From Clostridium weizhouense (lineage in GTDB: Bacteria > Bacillota > Clostridia > Clostridiales > Clostridiaceae): a stretch of 64,000 bases of DNA. Location: NCBI RefSeq assembly GCF_019431045.1, contig NZ_JAHXPT010000001.1:310001-374000 (forward strand), read 5' to 3'. Position 1 is the stretch's first letter. Every line of letters begins with the position of its first letter. The position numbers were made by a program, and so were the translations under genes. The notes under the pieces were generated by a model. It worked only from the letters and a program-made list of their open reading frames with translations. It was not told where the DNA came from and made no database searches. This document shows, piece by piece, positions 26,030-34,273 of the stretch.

Positions 26030-27274
26030 TTACACCTCCCTCTTACCAGTTACACATTCATATATTAATGACTTCTTGTATTCTGTTAGTTTTTCTATTA
26101 CCTTTTCTTTATTTGTGATTAATTTATCTATTGCTGAGCATTTCTTATCAAGATAATCTACTATTTCTTGTTGTTCAACTATAGGTGGAATGGCTATATT
26201 CATATTAGAATATTTATCTGCACCTATATTTTGAATTGTGGCTTGTATGAATATTCTATTTTTCCATTCATTATAACTATTGCTTAAAGTATAATAATAA
26301 ACAAACAATGGAATTGCATTATTTTTATTTATCTTAGCTTTTATTAAATACCCAGCAAAAGCAGACAAACCAAATTCTTCTTTGAAAATAAATGATTTTC
26401 CAACAGTTGCTCCACTCCTAGCAAATAAAATATCTCCTTCATCCAATAAATATGGTTTAGCTATATCAATTGGTAATGATAATTTTCCATTATCTTTTAA
26501 TTTATTATCTAAAGTAATATCTGTTATTCTTATATATCTTGGGTCATTATTATTATATAGTTCTCCACTTTCGTTAGCTCCATATTGCATAGTTTCAGAT
26601 AAAATACTTTTTAATTTTCTATTTTCCCAATGTTCAGGAATTTTTCCAATCCACTCAACTCCACTATATTTGATCTTTACATCATGATTTAATCCTTTAG
26701 TAACTGCTTCTGTTATAATGCTTTGTTTATATTCTTTTAGCTTTTCTATTACTTGCTTTTCTTTTTCTATTGTTTGGTCTATTTTATTACATTTGTTATC
26801 TAAATAACTTATTATTTTACTCTGCTCATCTATACTAGGTAATACAATTGGAAAATTTAACAACATAGGTAATCTTACAGAGTCTACTGTTGATTTAGCA
26901 TTACTTTTTTCTATCTCTTTAATAAAATTTTCTTTTAAATAATAATACACATATTTTCCTTTAATATTTTCAAAAGAATGTAAATTATAAACCCTTTGAT
27001 GATAGTCAAACTTTCCATTAATATAATGAAATACTTTTCCTGCTCCAACACCATCTCCTGCTGTCAATACTGCCTCTCCATCAAAAGTATATGTATCTAT
27101 TTTTTCTATTTTAGGTGAGCGTACATAAAATGGATATTGCCCATCAGTTTTTGCATTTACAGTATCTTTGTTCCCTGTATTTATTGAACATAAAAACCTT
27201 AAACGCCTTATGCTCCACCCCTCAGGTATCTCTCCAATCCATTCAACTCCACTATCTTTCATTTTTCTAGTCAT
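26030..27274 (-). CDS. hsdS: Type I restriction, specificity subunit
   Basis: About 414 residues with two target-recognition domains in tandem, each opened by a SGVEWIGEIPEGW / SGVEWIGKIPEHW element and closed by a conserved helical spacer (EKQVIEKLKEYKQSII; KEKVIEKLTEYKKSLI). Each domain reads one half of a split DNA target, and the two helices pair as a ruler. The start at 27274 overlaps the hsdM stop, with GGAGG upstream; an 8-codon longer frame has no ribosome site. The near-duplication of the two halves makes this gene prone to recombination that would alter specificity. Confidence 0.93.
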   Translation of the reverse strand: MTRKMKDSGVEWIGEIPEGWSIRRLRFLCSINTGNKDTVNAKTDGQYPFYVRSPKIEKIDTYTFDGEAVLTAGDGVGAGKVFHYINGKFDYHQRVYNLHSFENIKGKYVYYYLKENFIKEIEKSNAKSTVDSVRLPMLLNFPIVLPSIDEQSKIISYLDNKCNKIDQTIEKEKQVIEKLKEYKQSIITEAVTKGLNHDVKIKYSGVEWIGKIPEHWENRKLKSILSETMQYGANESGELYNNNDPRYIRITDITLDNKLKDNGKLSLPIDIAKPYLLDEGDILFARSGATVGKSFIFKEEFGLSAFAGYLIKAKINKNNAIPLFVYYYTLSNSYNEWKNRIFIQATIQNIGADKYSNMNIAIPPIVEQQEIVDYLDKKCSAIDKLITNKEKVIEKLTEYKKSLIYECVTGKREV

Positions 27275-28982
27275 TGAATATTTCCTCCAATACACCATCT
27301 AGTTCCATTTCTATTTCTCTTATTTCCATCTCAAGTTCTTTTGCTGGCTTTGGTGATACATATTTATAAAAATATCTTGTAAATGGAATTTCATATCCTA
27401 CTTTAGTTTTCTTTTCATCTATCCATGCATCAGGAGCAAAAGGTAATACTTCTCTTTTGAAATATTCTTGTATATTCTCTTTTAATGGAACATTTTCAGT
27501 ATCTCTAAGTGAAGTATCTGCAACTGGTTTACCTTTCTTTAATTCAGGTATACCCTCTTCATTTAACTTAGGTCTTTCAACTACTATTTTTGAATATCCA
27601 AAATCTTTATTATCAAATATTTTACTTATTTCACTTTCCTTAAATTCACCATATAATTTAGTGATTTCATCTATATATTCTTTGGGAATGTCATTTCTTT
27701 TATTACCAAGTGATTTTCTTCTTTTTTCATATAAGTTATTAGCATTAATAAGCTGCACCTTACCTTTTCTTAATTCAGGCTTCTTATTTGATAAAACCCA
27801 TATATAAGTAGCAATTCCCGTATTATAAAAAATATCATTAGGAAGAGCTATTATCGCTTCTAATAAATCATGTTCCAATATATATTTTCTTATTTCAGAT
27901 GGACCACTTCCTGCATCTCCTGTAAATAATGGTGAACCATTGTGTATTATTGCTATTCTTGAACCTTGAGGTTTCATTTTAGCTATAGCTGTTTCTAAAA
28001 ATAGCATTTGACCATCACCCACTGCTGGTACTCCTGCTCCAAAACGTCCTGCAAATCCAAGTTTTGCTTCTTTTTCAACTGCTTTTTTATCATTTTTCCA
28101 TTCACGTCCAAATGGTGGATTTGATAAAATGTAATCAAATTTATCTTCTGTAAACTTATCATCAGATAATGTATTACCATTCCTTATATTATTAGCATTA
28201 GCACCTTTTATAAGCATATCTGCCTTACAGATAGCATAAGTCTGGTCATTGATTTCCTGTCCAAAAGCTATAAGTTCTGCATTATTATTTAATTTTTTCA
28301 AATAATCTTCTGCTACTGATAACATACCTCCAGTTCCACAAGCTGGGTCATATATTGTTTTTGCTATATCTCCTGTTAGTAGTTCACTATCATTATAAAA
28401 TAATATGTTTACCATAAGTTCTATAACTTCTCTTGGTGTATAATGTTGTCCTGCATCTTCATTATGTGCTTCTGAAAATTTTCTTATTATTTCTTCAAAT
28501 ATGTAACCCATTTCAAGGTTAGATATCTTGCTTGGATGTAAGTCTGCATTAGGTGTTACAAATTCTTGAATAACTATATATAGAAGGTTCTTTTCAGCTA
28601 GTCTTGTTATCTGATTATCAAAATTAAACTTTTCTATTATATTTCTTACATTCTCTGAAAATCCATTTAGATATGCTCTAAAATTAGCCTCTATTCCATC
28701 TGGATCACTTAATAATTTTTGAAAATCAAATTTACTTACATTGTAGAAATCATATCCTGATTCTTTACATAGAAAAACATCTTTCATTGGAAGCTTTCCT
28801 ACTTGTTCATTTTTCTTTAAAACTGCTTCCTTAGTATCAGCTAAAACACAGTCAAAACGTCTTATAACTGTCAAAGGTAATATTACTTCGCCATATTCAT
28901 GTGGCTTATATACTCCTGTTAATTTATCTGCTATAGCCCATATAAGACTAGCTTTTTCATTTATATTAGAACTTATTCCCAT
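27267..28982 (-). CDS. hsdM: Type I restriction, DNA methyltransferase subunit
   Basis: A 571-residue N6-adenine methyltransferase. The HsdM N-terminal helical domain spans about 1-150; then come the AdoMet-binding DPACGTGGML near residue 215 and catalytic ILSNPPFGREW near 285 (NPPF). It forms the modification enzyme with HsdS and the restriction complex with two HsdR. First gene of the minus-strand operon hsdM-hsdS-DUF5677-hsdR, with overlapping or nearly abutting junctions. GGAGAAAATT precedes the ATG. Confidence 0.95.
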   Translation of the reverse strand: MGISSNINEKASLIWAIADKLTGVYKPHEYGEVILPLTVIRRFDCVLADTKEAVLKKNEQVGKLPMKDVFLCKESGYDFYNVSKFDFQKLLSDPDGIEANFRAYLNGFSENVRNIIEKFNFDNQITRLAEKNLLYIVIQEFVTPNADLHPSKISNLEMGYIFEEIIRKFSEAHNEDAGQHYTPREVIELMVNILFYNDSELLTGDIAKTIYDPACGTGGMLSVAEDYLKKLNNNAELIAFGQEINDQTYAICKADMLIKGANANNIRNGNTLSDDKFTEDKFDYILSNPPFGREWKNDKKAVEKEAKLGFAGRFGAGVPAVGDGQMLFLETAIAKMKPQGSRIAIIHNGSPLFTGDAGSGPSEIRKYILEHDLLEAIIALPNDIFYNTGIATYIWVLSNKKPELRKGKVQLINANNLYEKRRKSLGNKRNDIPKEYIDEITKLYGEFKESEISKIFDNKDFGYSKIVVERPKLNEEGIPELKKGKPVADTSLRDTENVPLKENIQEYFKREVLPFAPDAWIDEKKTKVGYEIPFTRYFYKYVSPKPAKELEMEIREIEMELDGVLEEIFND

Positions 28983-29211
28983 AATTTTCTCCTCTGTCTA
29001 TTAATTTTAAAATATACATTTATTATACTATCTTTTTTTTATATTTCATAATTTGTTTATAATATACTTGCTTATTTATACTGCCTATTTAATTGCATTT
29101 ACTAAAACCTCTAAAGTAACCTTAAATAAAACTTCATCTAAATAATTTACCCACTTTAAACTAACACTTACTACTCTATTAATTTTTATAAAAATATTTA
29201 TTTTCTATAAT

Positions 29212-29269
29212 AAAAAAGGATTTTAAATACAATACAAAATTTCAGTATCATATTTAAAATCCTTTTTAT
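29212..29269. terminator. Terminator between hsdM and the cysteine-rich gene
   Basis: Stem AAAAAGGATTTTAAATA/TATTTAAAATCCTTTTT with a 22-base loop and flanking A/T runs. It ends the minus-strand gene at 29367. The rest of the 384-base gap (28983-29366) is AT-rich with no gene and presumably carries the hsdM promoter. Confidence 0.8.
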
Positions 29270-29366
29270 ATCTTATAAAATATTCGATTTCCAATTGCTT
29301 TAAATTTTATCTTTATCCAATTAACTTATGCTAACCTTATACTACCTTAATAACATTTAAAGATAA

Positions 29367-29609
29367 CTAATCAAATTTAAATGTAGTTACTACTGTAGTA
29401 GTATGATCAATATAATCTTTTGATAGCTCATCAATTCCATCACATATAAATTTTAATGAACAGCCTTCACAATCTCTTATAACACGTTCTTCAAGCAAAG
29501 AACAACTTAAGCTATCTTCAAATGTTGCATTTCTTATTGCTAATGCTATTTGCTTTTTATCATAGCACTCACTATTTTCTGAACAAACTTTAATTTTATC
29601 ACTAACCAT
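29367..29609 (-). CDS. Cysteine-rich 80-residue protein
   Basis: The ATG at 29609 is preceded by AGGAGTGG at suitable distance; a TTG further upstream is in frame but unsupported. The protein has seven cysteines, including CSENSEC near the start and DCEGCSLKFIC near residue 55. CxxC followed five residues later by another Cys suggests metal or Fe-S binding. No membrane segment. I do not recognise the family. Monocistronic within the island, between the restriction operon and the Asn-rich protein gene. Confidence 0.65.
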   Translation of the reverse strand: MVSDKIKVCSENSECYDKKQIALAIRNATFEDSLSCSLLEERVIRDCEGCSLKFICDGIDELSKDYIDHTTTVVTTFKFD

Positions 29610-29870
29610 TTTTCTATCCACTCCTAAAATTTTATTTAACAATTTTATTTTTAATTGTCAAATAAGATATATGTTTTTATTTTTAAAATTACATAAAAAA
29701 TAGTGAAATTATAAATTAAAAATCTTGTTAAATCGCATTATACAAGCAAATTCTTAAATTCTAAACTTCTAAAGTTTTTTTCTTTTTTTATTCTTTTATT
29801 TTTTAGAATTTTAGATTTTTAGAAGCTCAAACATATATATCTTTTAAAATTGATTAAGAGGTGAGAATTT

Positions 29871-30479
29871 ATGGAAAGAAAAAAAGAAAAGGAATTTATT
29901 ATAGATAAAAATGATTTAGCATATCAAGAAGATGAAGAGGAATGTTGTTTTACTGACTATGTACCACCTAGTGAAGATTGTATAACTTTATTTTCATTTA
30001 ATAATGATCCAGGATCTGATTCTAATGAAGAAGATAATAACACAGTAGATTTAGCTCTCAATAATACTTCTAATAAAACTGATGATACTTTAGCAAATTT
30101 AGCTGCTAATAATAATTCTAATAAACATTCAGAACCTCAAACAAAATCTAATAATAGTTCTGATAATCTACTATTAAATAATGATAATAGTAATGAAAAC
30201 ATTAATAATAAAATGCTTTTTAGTGACTCAAATAATAATACATCTATTAATAATTTATTTGATAATAGAAAAACTCCTATAGCTAATGGAGCTGCCCCTC
30301 CAATTGATGGAGAAGATGCTAATATAAAAAGAAGTTATACTCTTCGCAATTCTACTGTTAGAAAAATAAATGAACTTAAAAGCATACACCCAGATATAAA
30401 TATATGTGTAAGCACACTCGTTGATATTGCTATATCTTATTATCATAATCACATATTAAATAAAGGTGGCTTTCAATAA
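29871..30479 (+). CDS. Asn-rich protein with C-terminal RHH-like domain
   Basis: A 202-residue protein. The first ~50 residues are acidic, the middle (about 50-145) is low-complexity Asn/Ser/Asp with repeated NNN, SNN and DNN, and the last ~50 residues form an ordered basic domain (RSYTLRNSTVRKINELKS... STLVDIAISYYHNHI). This looks like a ribbon-helix-helix DNA-binding or plasmid-maintenance-type fold. AAGAGGTGAG precedes the ATG. It leads a plus-strand series with the next two small genes. It may be a DNA-binding adaptor with a flexible tail, but no specific function can be assigned. Confidence 0.65.
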   Translation: MERKKEKEFIIDKNDLAYQEDEEECCFTDYVPPSEDCITLFSFNNDPGSDSNEEDNNTVDLALNNTSNKTDDTLANLAANNNSNKHSEPQTKSNNSSDNLLLNNDNSNENINNKMLFSDSNNNTSINNLFDNRKTPIANGAAPPIDGEDANIKRSYTLRNSTVRKINELKSIHPDINICVSTLVDIAISYYHNHILNKGGFQ

Positions 30480-30530
30480 TTTATGTTTAAAATTGCTTGA
30501 CAATGTCAAGAATTAAACTGAGGTGAGCAT

Positions 30531-30869
30531 ATGAAATCATTTATAAAAAGTTGCGATTTATCTAATATAAAACTAAAATACAGGCTTATGTATATATCCT
30601 ATATATCAATTGTTATTTTTAACTTTATCATTGCTAAAATTAAATTTTATGATATTAAGTATTCATCATTATTAGGAATAAATAATAACTCAATATTTTC
30701 TTTAATCATTATGCTTATAATTCCAGGAATTTTATTATATTATCTCTATAGTAAGCTTAATTATAAAACAGATAAAGAATTAAAAGTATGTAATATATTT
30801 AGTAATTTAAATTTATGTATGATTTTAATAAGTTTTTTTCTTATATTTAGATTATTATTCATAATATAA
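30531..30869 (+). CDS. Small membrane protein, three TM segments
   Basis: A 112-residue protein with hydrophobic stretches at about 18-38, 55-75 and 88-110 and a short basic N-terminus. GAGGTGAGC precedes the ATG. It is 51 bases after the Asn-rich protein gene and 53 bases before the YvrJ-type gene, so the three are probably one transcript ending at 31168. No family recognised. Confidence 0.65.
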   Translation: MKSFIKSCDLSNIKLKYRLMYISYISIVIFNFIIAKIKFYDIKYSSLLGINNNSIFSLIIMLIIPGILLYYLYSKLNYKTDKELKVCNIFSNLNLCMILISFFLIFRLLFII

Positions 30870-30922
30870 ATATAATAATCACCTTATAAACATATATTCT
30901 TTATGTAGGAGGTGATCTTTTA

Positions 30923-31117
30923 ATGGATATTAATGAATTAATAAGTCTTATAGGTAATGTTGGTTTTCCTGTAGCATTAAGTGCATATTTACTTATAAGA
31001 TTAGAAAAGCAAATAAATAATCTATCAAATTCAATTAATAAATTAAACACTATAATAAGTGCTAAACTTGGAGTTGCTATTGATACTAAATCTAATGATA
31101 AAAATAATGTTGCATAA
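30923..31117 (+). CDS. YvrJ-family small membrane protein
   Basis: A 64-residue protein with one N-terminal membrane segment (ISLIGNVGFPVALSAYLLI) followed by a basic amphipathic helix (RLEKQINNLSNSINKLN). GNVGFPVALSAYLLIRLE is the signature of the YvrJ family, which in clostridia and bacilli commonly accompanies DUF1659/DUF2922 genes. Its topology resembles holin-like UviB/BhlA peptides, but the family has no established function. GGAGGTGAT precedes the ATG, and a strong terminator follows directly. Confidence 0.8.
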   Translation: MDINELISLIGNVGFPVALSAYLLIRLEKQINNLSNSINKLNTIISAKLGVAIDTKSNDKNNVA

Positions 31118-31119
31118 TT

Positions 31120-31168
31120 AAAAGCAATAAACATTAAATTGGTAATGTTTATTGCTTTTATTTTTTTA
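31120..31168 (+). terminator. Terminator of the YvrJ-family gene
   Basis: Perfect stem AAAAGCAATAAACATTA/TAATGTTTATTGCTTTT with a 6-base loop, followed by ATTTTTTT. Confidence 0.92.
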
Positions 31169-31220
31169 TTATATAAATTTAGAATCTTTAATCATTTTAT
31201 TGTTTATTATAGATGTAATG

Positions 31221-31481
31221 CCCACCCTATGTAGTTTGATTATATATTTAGAAGAGGCATAGATGTCTTTACAATTACGCCATTCTCAATCCTTCAACAT
31301 TTCATAGAGTACCTATTTCTTTACAACCAATAAGAAATCTATGAAAGTTTTAAGGATTAAAGAATGACTTAGATGTTCCTACGCTCCTTATTTACCCTTT
31401 AATCTATAAAATTTACCTTTAGCACTTTTCTAAAAGAAAATTTTATATATACAGGACAAAATAAGGAGCTATTACCCACCC
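31221..31481 (-). repeat. Second copy of the 5' domain of structured RNA A
   Basis: 261 bases about 90% identical (by eye) to 32008-32269, in the same orientation. Both copies are bracketed by CCCACCC on the plus strand (GGGTGGG on minus). Paired arms are conserved: GCTCCTTATTT/AAATAAGGAGC, ATCTATAAAATTT/AAATTTTATAGAT and AATCCTTCAACTTTCATAG/CTATAAAAGTTTTAAGGATT. Differences leave most stems intact. It lacks the 3' domain found in RNA A. No coding frame of note. Confidence 0.75.
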
Positions 31482-31741
31482 AAGCAAATGTTCTCTTTTT
31501 CACTCATGTATTTAGATCTTTTTCTTTAAATTATAAATTTTTATATCAGCCTAAATGATCTATTAAACTTACATTTATTACTGCTATACCTACTATTACT
31601 ACATCTACTCTTTTTACATTCTATCTATTATTTATTTTACTTTTTGTTTAAAATTATATTATTATTTTATAAAGTATTACTTTTATATCTGCTATTATCT
31701 ATAATACACTCCTGTTTCTAGCACTTAATTTTATTTCTTTT

Positions 31742-32269
31742 GGTGCCTTATCCATCACCCAAAATAGTACAGGATATTACCTGTCATTTCTAAGCAGCTA
31801 TGAGTTTTCCGGCAAGCTTCAACCTCATATCTACTAAGAAATTAACAAGGATTAATCTAGTCCTATATTAGGGTACCCGATGGGTCACATGCTCTAATAT
31901 ATGGATCTTGTTTTAATATATTAATTTCAGAGTAAATTAGATGTTCTTAATTTATGTACACTCATCTAAAAACATTCACTTTGTGAAGTTTAAATATAGA
32001 TGGCTTTCCCACCCTATTTAATTTGATTATATATTTAGAATAGGTATAGATTTACTACAATTACTCCATTCTTAATCCTTCAACTTTCATAGAGTACCTA
32101 TTGACTTTCATCCAATAAGAAATCTATAAAAGTTTTAAGGATTAAAGAATGTCTTAGATGTTCCAACGCTCCTTATTTACCCTTTAATCTATAAAATTTA
32201 CCTTTAGCACTTCATTTCTAAAAGAAAATTTTATAGATACAGGACAAAATAAGGAGCTATTACCCACCC
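31742..32269 (-). ncRNA. Candidate large structured RNA A (~528 nt)
   Basis: On the minus strand the segment runs from a G-rich 5' end (GGGTGGGTAATAGCTCC) to a 3' end CTGTACTATTTTGGGTGATGG plus ATAAGGCACC. Its last ~160 nt match RNA B at 36228-36749, which lies on the opposite strand elsewhere in the island: CGGGTACCC, ATATAGGACTAG, TCTTAGTAGAT, AGCTTGCCG, GCTTAGAA and the 3' end are shared in order. Its first 262 nt form long stems and are duplicated at 31221-31481. Shared boundaries and length (528 and 522 nt), with no open frame, support a non-coding RNA gene. It resembles ROOL/GOLLD-type ornate RNAs in size and mobile-element setting; the family is not proven. Confidence 0.62.
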
Positions 32270-32347
32270 ATTTGATTTTAGATTTATAATATTTTTTCCA
32301 ATATATGTTATAATAAATTTATATTATTATAAGGAGTTGATATAATA

Positions 32348-32575
32348 GTGGATAAAAATATTAAATTACTTTATTGTATTTTGGGAAGTATTATACTTGC
32401 TTTATTAAACAATGATATATTTGCCTATTCTAGATCTGCAATATTTAATGGTGGTACACTATTAGGAGCATTAATGTATTATTTAAGTAGTATATTATCA
32501 TTTATAGGTTTTATATTATTAACAGTATTTTCTATTTTATTAATATTAAGAAATTTAGATTTAAAACATAAATAA
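32348..32575 (+). CDS. Small membrane protein, two TM segments
   Basis: A 75-residue protein with hydrophobic segments at about 7-27 and 40-65. The start is a GTG, chosen because AAGGAG lies 11 bases upstream and no better codon is available. No family recognised. It lies divergent from structured RNA A, whose promoter must overlap this upstream region, and 74 bases before the DUF6790-like gene, with which it may be co-transcribed. Confidence 0.55.
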   Translation: MDKNIKLLYCILGSIILALLNNDIFAYSRSAIFNGGTLLGALMYYLSSILSFIGFILLTVFSILLILRNLDLKHK

Positions 32576-32649
32576 TGCGGTATTTAAAAAGTAATATAAT
32601 TAGGACATAATTAACTAATTAGTATCTATATAGAACTATAGGAGGAAAT

Positions 32650-33093
32650 ATGATTTATATTATTAGTTATGCAATAGGATGGTTATTAAGTATTATATAT
32701 ACTCTGTTGAATCCATCACAAGGTTTCATTTACAATGCGTGTTTAATTCACTTAGTATTTACAGTAGGATTTTTTGGTATATTTAATTTTGTTGGACATG
32801 TTATTATAAGAGAAAAGGTCGCTAAAACAATAGGTTGGGTTTCAAATGGATTTCAAGTTGAACTTGGAATTGTTTCATTAGGAATAGGCTTATCCGGTAT
32901 ATTATGTTATTGGATTAGAGATGGATTTTGGATAGCTACAGTTATTCCATTTGCCACTTTTTTATTTGGAGCAGCTATTTTATATATTAAAGAAATTTTT
33001 AAATCAAGAAACTTTAATCCTGGCAATGTAATAATAATTATACCTGATATTCTTATGCCTCTAACATTAATCGTATTATTACTGCTAAAATAA
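32650..33093 (+). CDS. DUF6790-like membrane protein
   Basis: A 147-residue protein with four membrane segments. The stretch FTVGFFGIFNFVGHVI, EKVAKTIGWVSNGFQVELGI and LGIGLSGILCYW resembles the DUF6790 family of four-helix membrane proteins with a conserved His and an IGW...FQxE motif. AGGAGG lies a few bases before the ATG. Function of the family unknown. It follows a small membrane protein gene on the same strand. Confidence 0.7.
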   Translation: MIYIISYAIGWLLSIIYTLLNPSQGFIYNACLIHLVFTVGFFGIFNFVGHVIIREKVAKTIGWVSNGFQVELGIVSLGIGLSGILCYWIRDGFWIATVIPFATFLFGAAILYIKEIFKSRNFNPGNVIIIIPDILMPLTLIVLLLLK

Positions 33094-33135
33094 ACTTTAT
33101 TATAATAATTTGAAATACAGTATGATACTAAAACG

Positions 33136-33375
33136 AATTTGCGTCTTTTTTATATTTTAAATATTATATAATATAACTTAGTAAAATGCATACTTTTGGT
33201 GAGCTATTATATCACCTAAAAATATAAATATTCAAGAGGTCAAAGCTCTCTAGTAGTTTGAATATTTTTATTTTAGGTTATGCACAAGTGGTAACCAAAA
33301 TCATGCCTTTAGGCTTGTCCTTAAGTTTTATTTATTTGGTTAAAGTATTGTGGTAATTCTATAGTTTATATATAG
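33136..33375. repeat. Structured non-coding segment, partly repeated at 34869
   Basis: Starts with GAATTTGCG and a T run and ends with TTGTCCTTAAGTTTTATTT, TTAAAGTATTGTG and TAATT, all of which recur in order at 34869-34992. This copy has an extra insertion forming a long hairpin (CCTAAAAATATAAATATTCAA paired with TTTGAATATTTTTATTTTAGG). It fills most of the 381-base gap before the gene at 33475. Candidate leader or small RNA; no coding frame. Confidence 0.5.
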
Positions 33376-33414
33376 AAATTTTTTTATAAATAATCAATTC
33401 TATATGTTTATTTT

Positions 33415-33459
33415 TAGTCGGTATAGGCTATAATATAAATATATAGTCGTTACCGACTA
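33415..33459 (+). promoter_or_regulatory. Promoter with TAGTCG operators
   Basis: A perfect -10 (TATAAT at 33429-33434) lies between an imperfect palindrome, TAGTCGGTATAGGCTA (33415-33430), and a perfect one, TAGTCG-TTAC-CGACTA (33444-33459). The second site is just upstream of the ribosome site of the helix-turn-helix gene at 33475, so autoregulation is likely. Confidence 0.6.
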
Positions 33460-33474
33460 AAAGGAGTGGTTTTT

Positions 33475-34023
33475 ATGAATAAAAAAGAAATTATAAAACA
33501 ATTAGTAAAATTGCAAATACTAACAATGCGTTGGATAGAAAGAAATACTAATTTGCAATGTTCTACACATAGAGATATGGAAAGAATACTTACATCTAAT
33601 AAATTAACATGTACTTACCTAATTGCAATAAATAATCTTAAATCTACTATTATAAAGTATTGTAATAATGATTATTTAAATAAAGAAGTATTGCAATTAG
33701 AAATTGCTATTAAAGAAAGTACTATTAAAGATTTAAGATTTGGACTTGAGCCACAAAAGAAGTTTACAGAAGAAGAAAAAGAATTAGATGATTATAAACT
33801 TAAAAGAACATTTTTTATGATTAATGAAATGGTTGGAATAAAATATATAGTAGAAAATTTAGGTTTAACAGAAAGTGCAGTTAAACAAGCTTGTCAACAG
33901 GAACGATTACTTAATACAAAAAAAATAGGTAAGAATTGGATGGTACATATTCCAGAATGTAGAGCTTATTGGAATATTCCAGATATAGAAGAAAATCATT
34001 TGTATAAAGATTGTATTTATTAA
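33475..34023 (+). CDS. Putative helix-turn-helix regulator
   Basis: About 182 residues; start ATG at 33475 with GGAGTGG upstream (a GTG nine bases earlier is inside that ribosome site). The N-terminal ~125 residues are helical and charged. The C-terminal ~55 residues (VGIKYIVENLGLTESAVKQACQQ, LNTKKIGKNWMVHIPECRAYW) look like an excisionase/MerR-type winged helix used by phage and plasmid regulators. Palindromic TAGTCG operators lie in its promoter and a terminator follows it. Target and role unknown. Confidence 0.65.
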   Translation: MNKKEIIKQLVKLQILTMRWIERNTNLQCSTHRDMERILTSNKLTCTYLIAINNLKSTIIKYCNNDYLNKEVLQLEIAIKESTIKDLRFGLEPQKKFTEEEKELDDYKLKRTFFMINEMVGIKYIVENLGLTESAVKQACQQERLLNTKKIGKNWMVHIPECRAYWNIPDIEENHLYKDCIY

Positions 34024-34040
34024 AAATTAGATAAAAATTC

Positions 34041-34081
34041 AAAATACTGTACTGTTCTATAAGACTAGTACAGTATTTTTA
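34041..34081 (+). terminator. Terminator of the helix-turn-helix gene
   Basis: Stem AAAATACTGTACT/AGTACAGTATTTT, 18 bases after the stop codon. A second hairpin, TTAATGTAATTAT/ATAATTACATTAA (34166-34202), lies in the leader of the next gene and may be an attenuator or operator. Confidence 0.82.
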
Positions 34082-34273
34082 TGTTCATAATTTGTAAATT
34101 TAACATAATAAATTAGAAAAATATCCTTTGAAAATTGAATAATACGATAATTACAATAATAAATCTTAATGTAATTATAAAGCAAAGGAATAATTACATT
34201 AAGTATGTAAAATACTTATAAGATATAAATATTTTAATTTATTAAAAATATATCTAAAAGGATAGTGAGTAAT

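Noticed and set aside
31221..32269. Two near-identical direct repeats, considered as a CRISPR-like or tandem array.
   Set aside because: Only two copies of 261 bases, 527 bases apart, with internal stems shared with a structured RNA; no short regular repeat-spacer pattern anywhere in the window.
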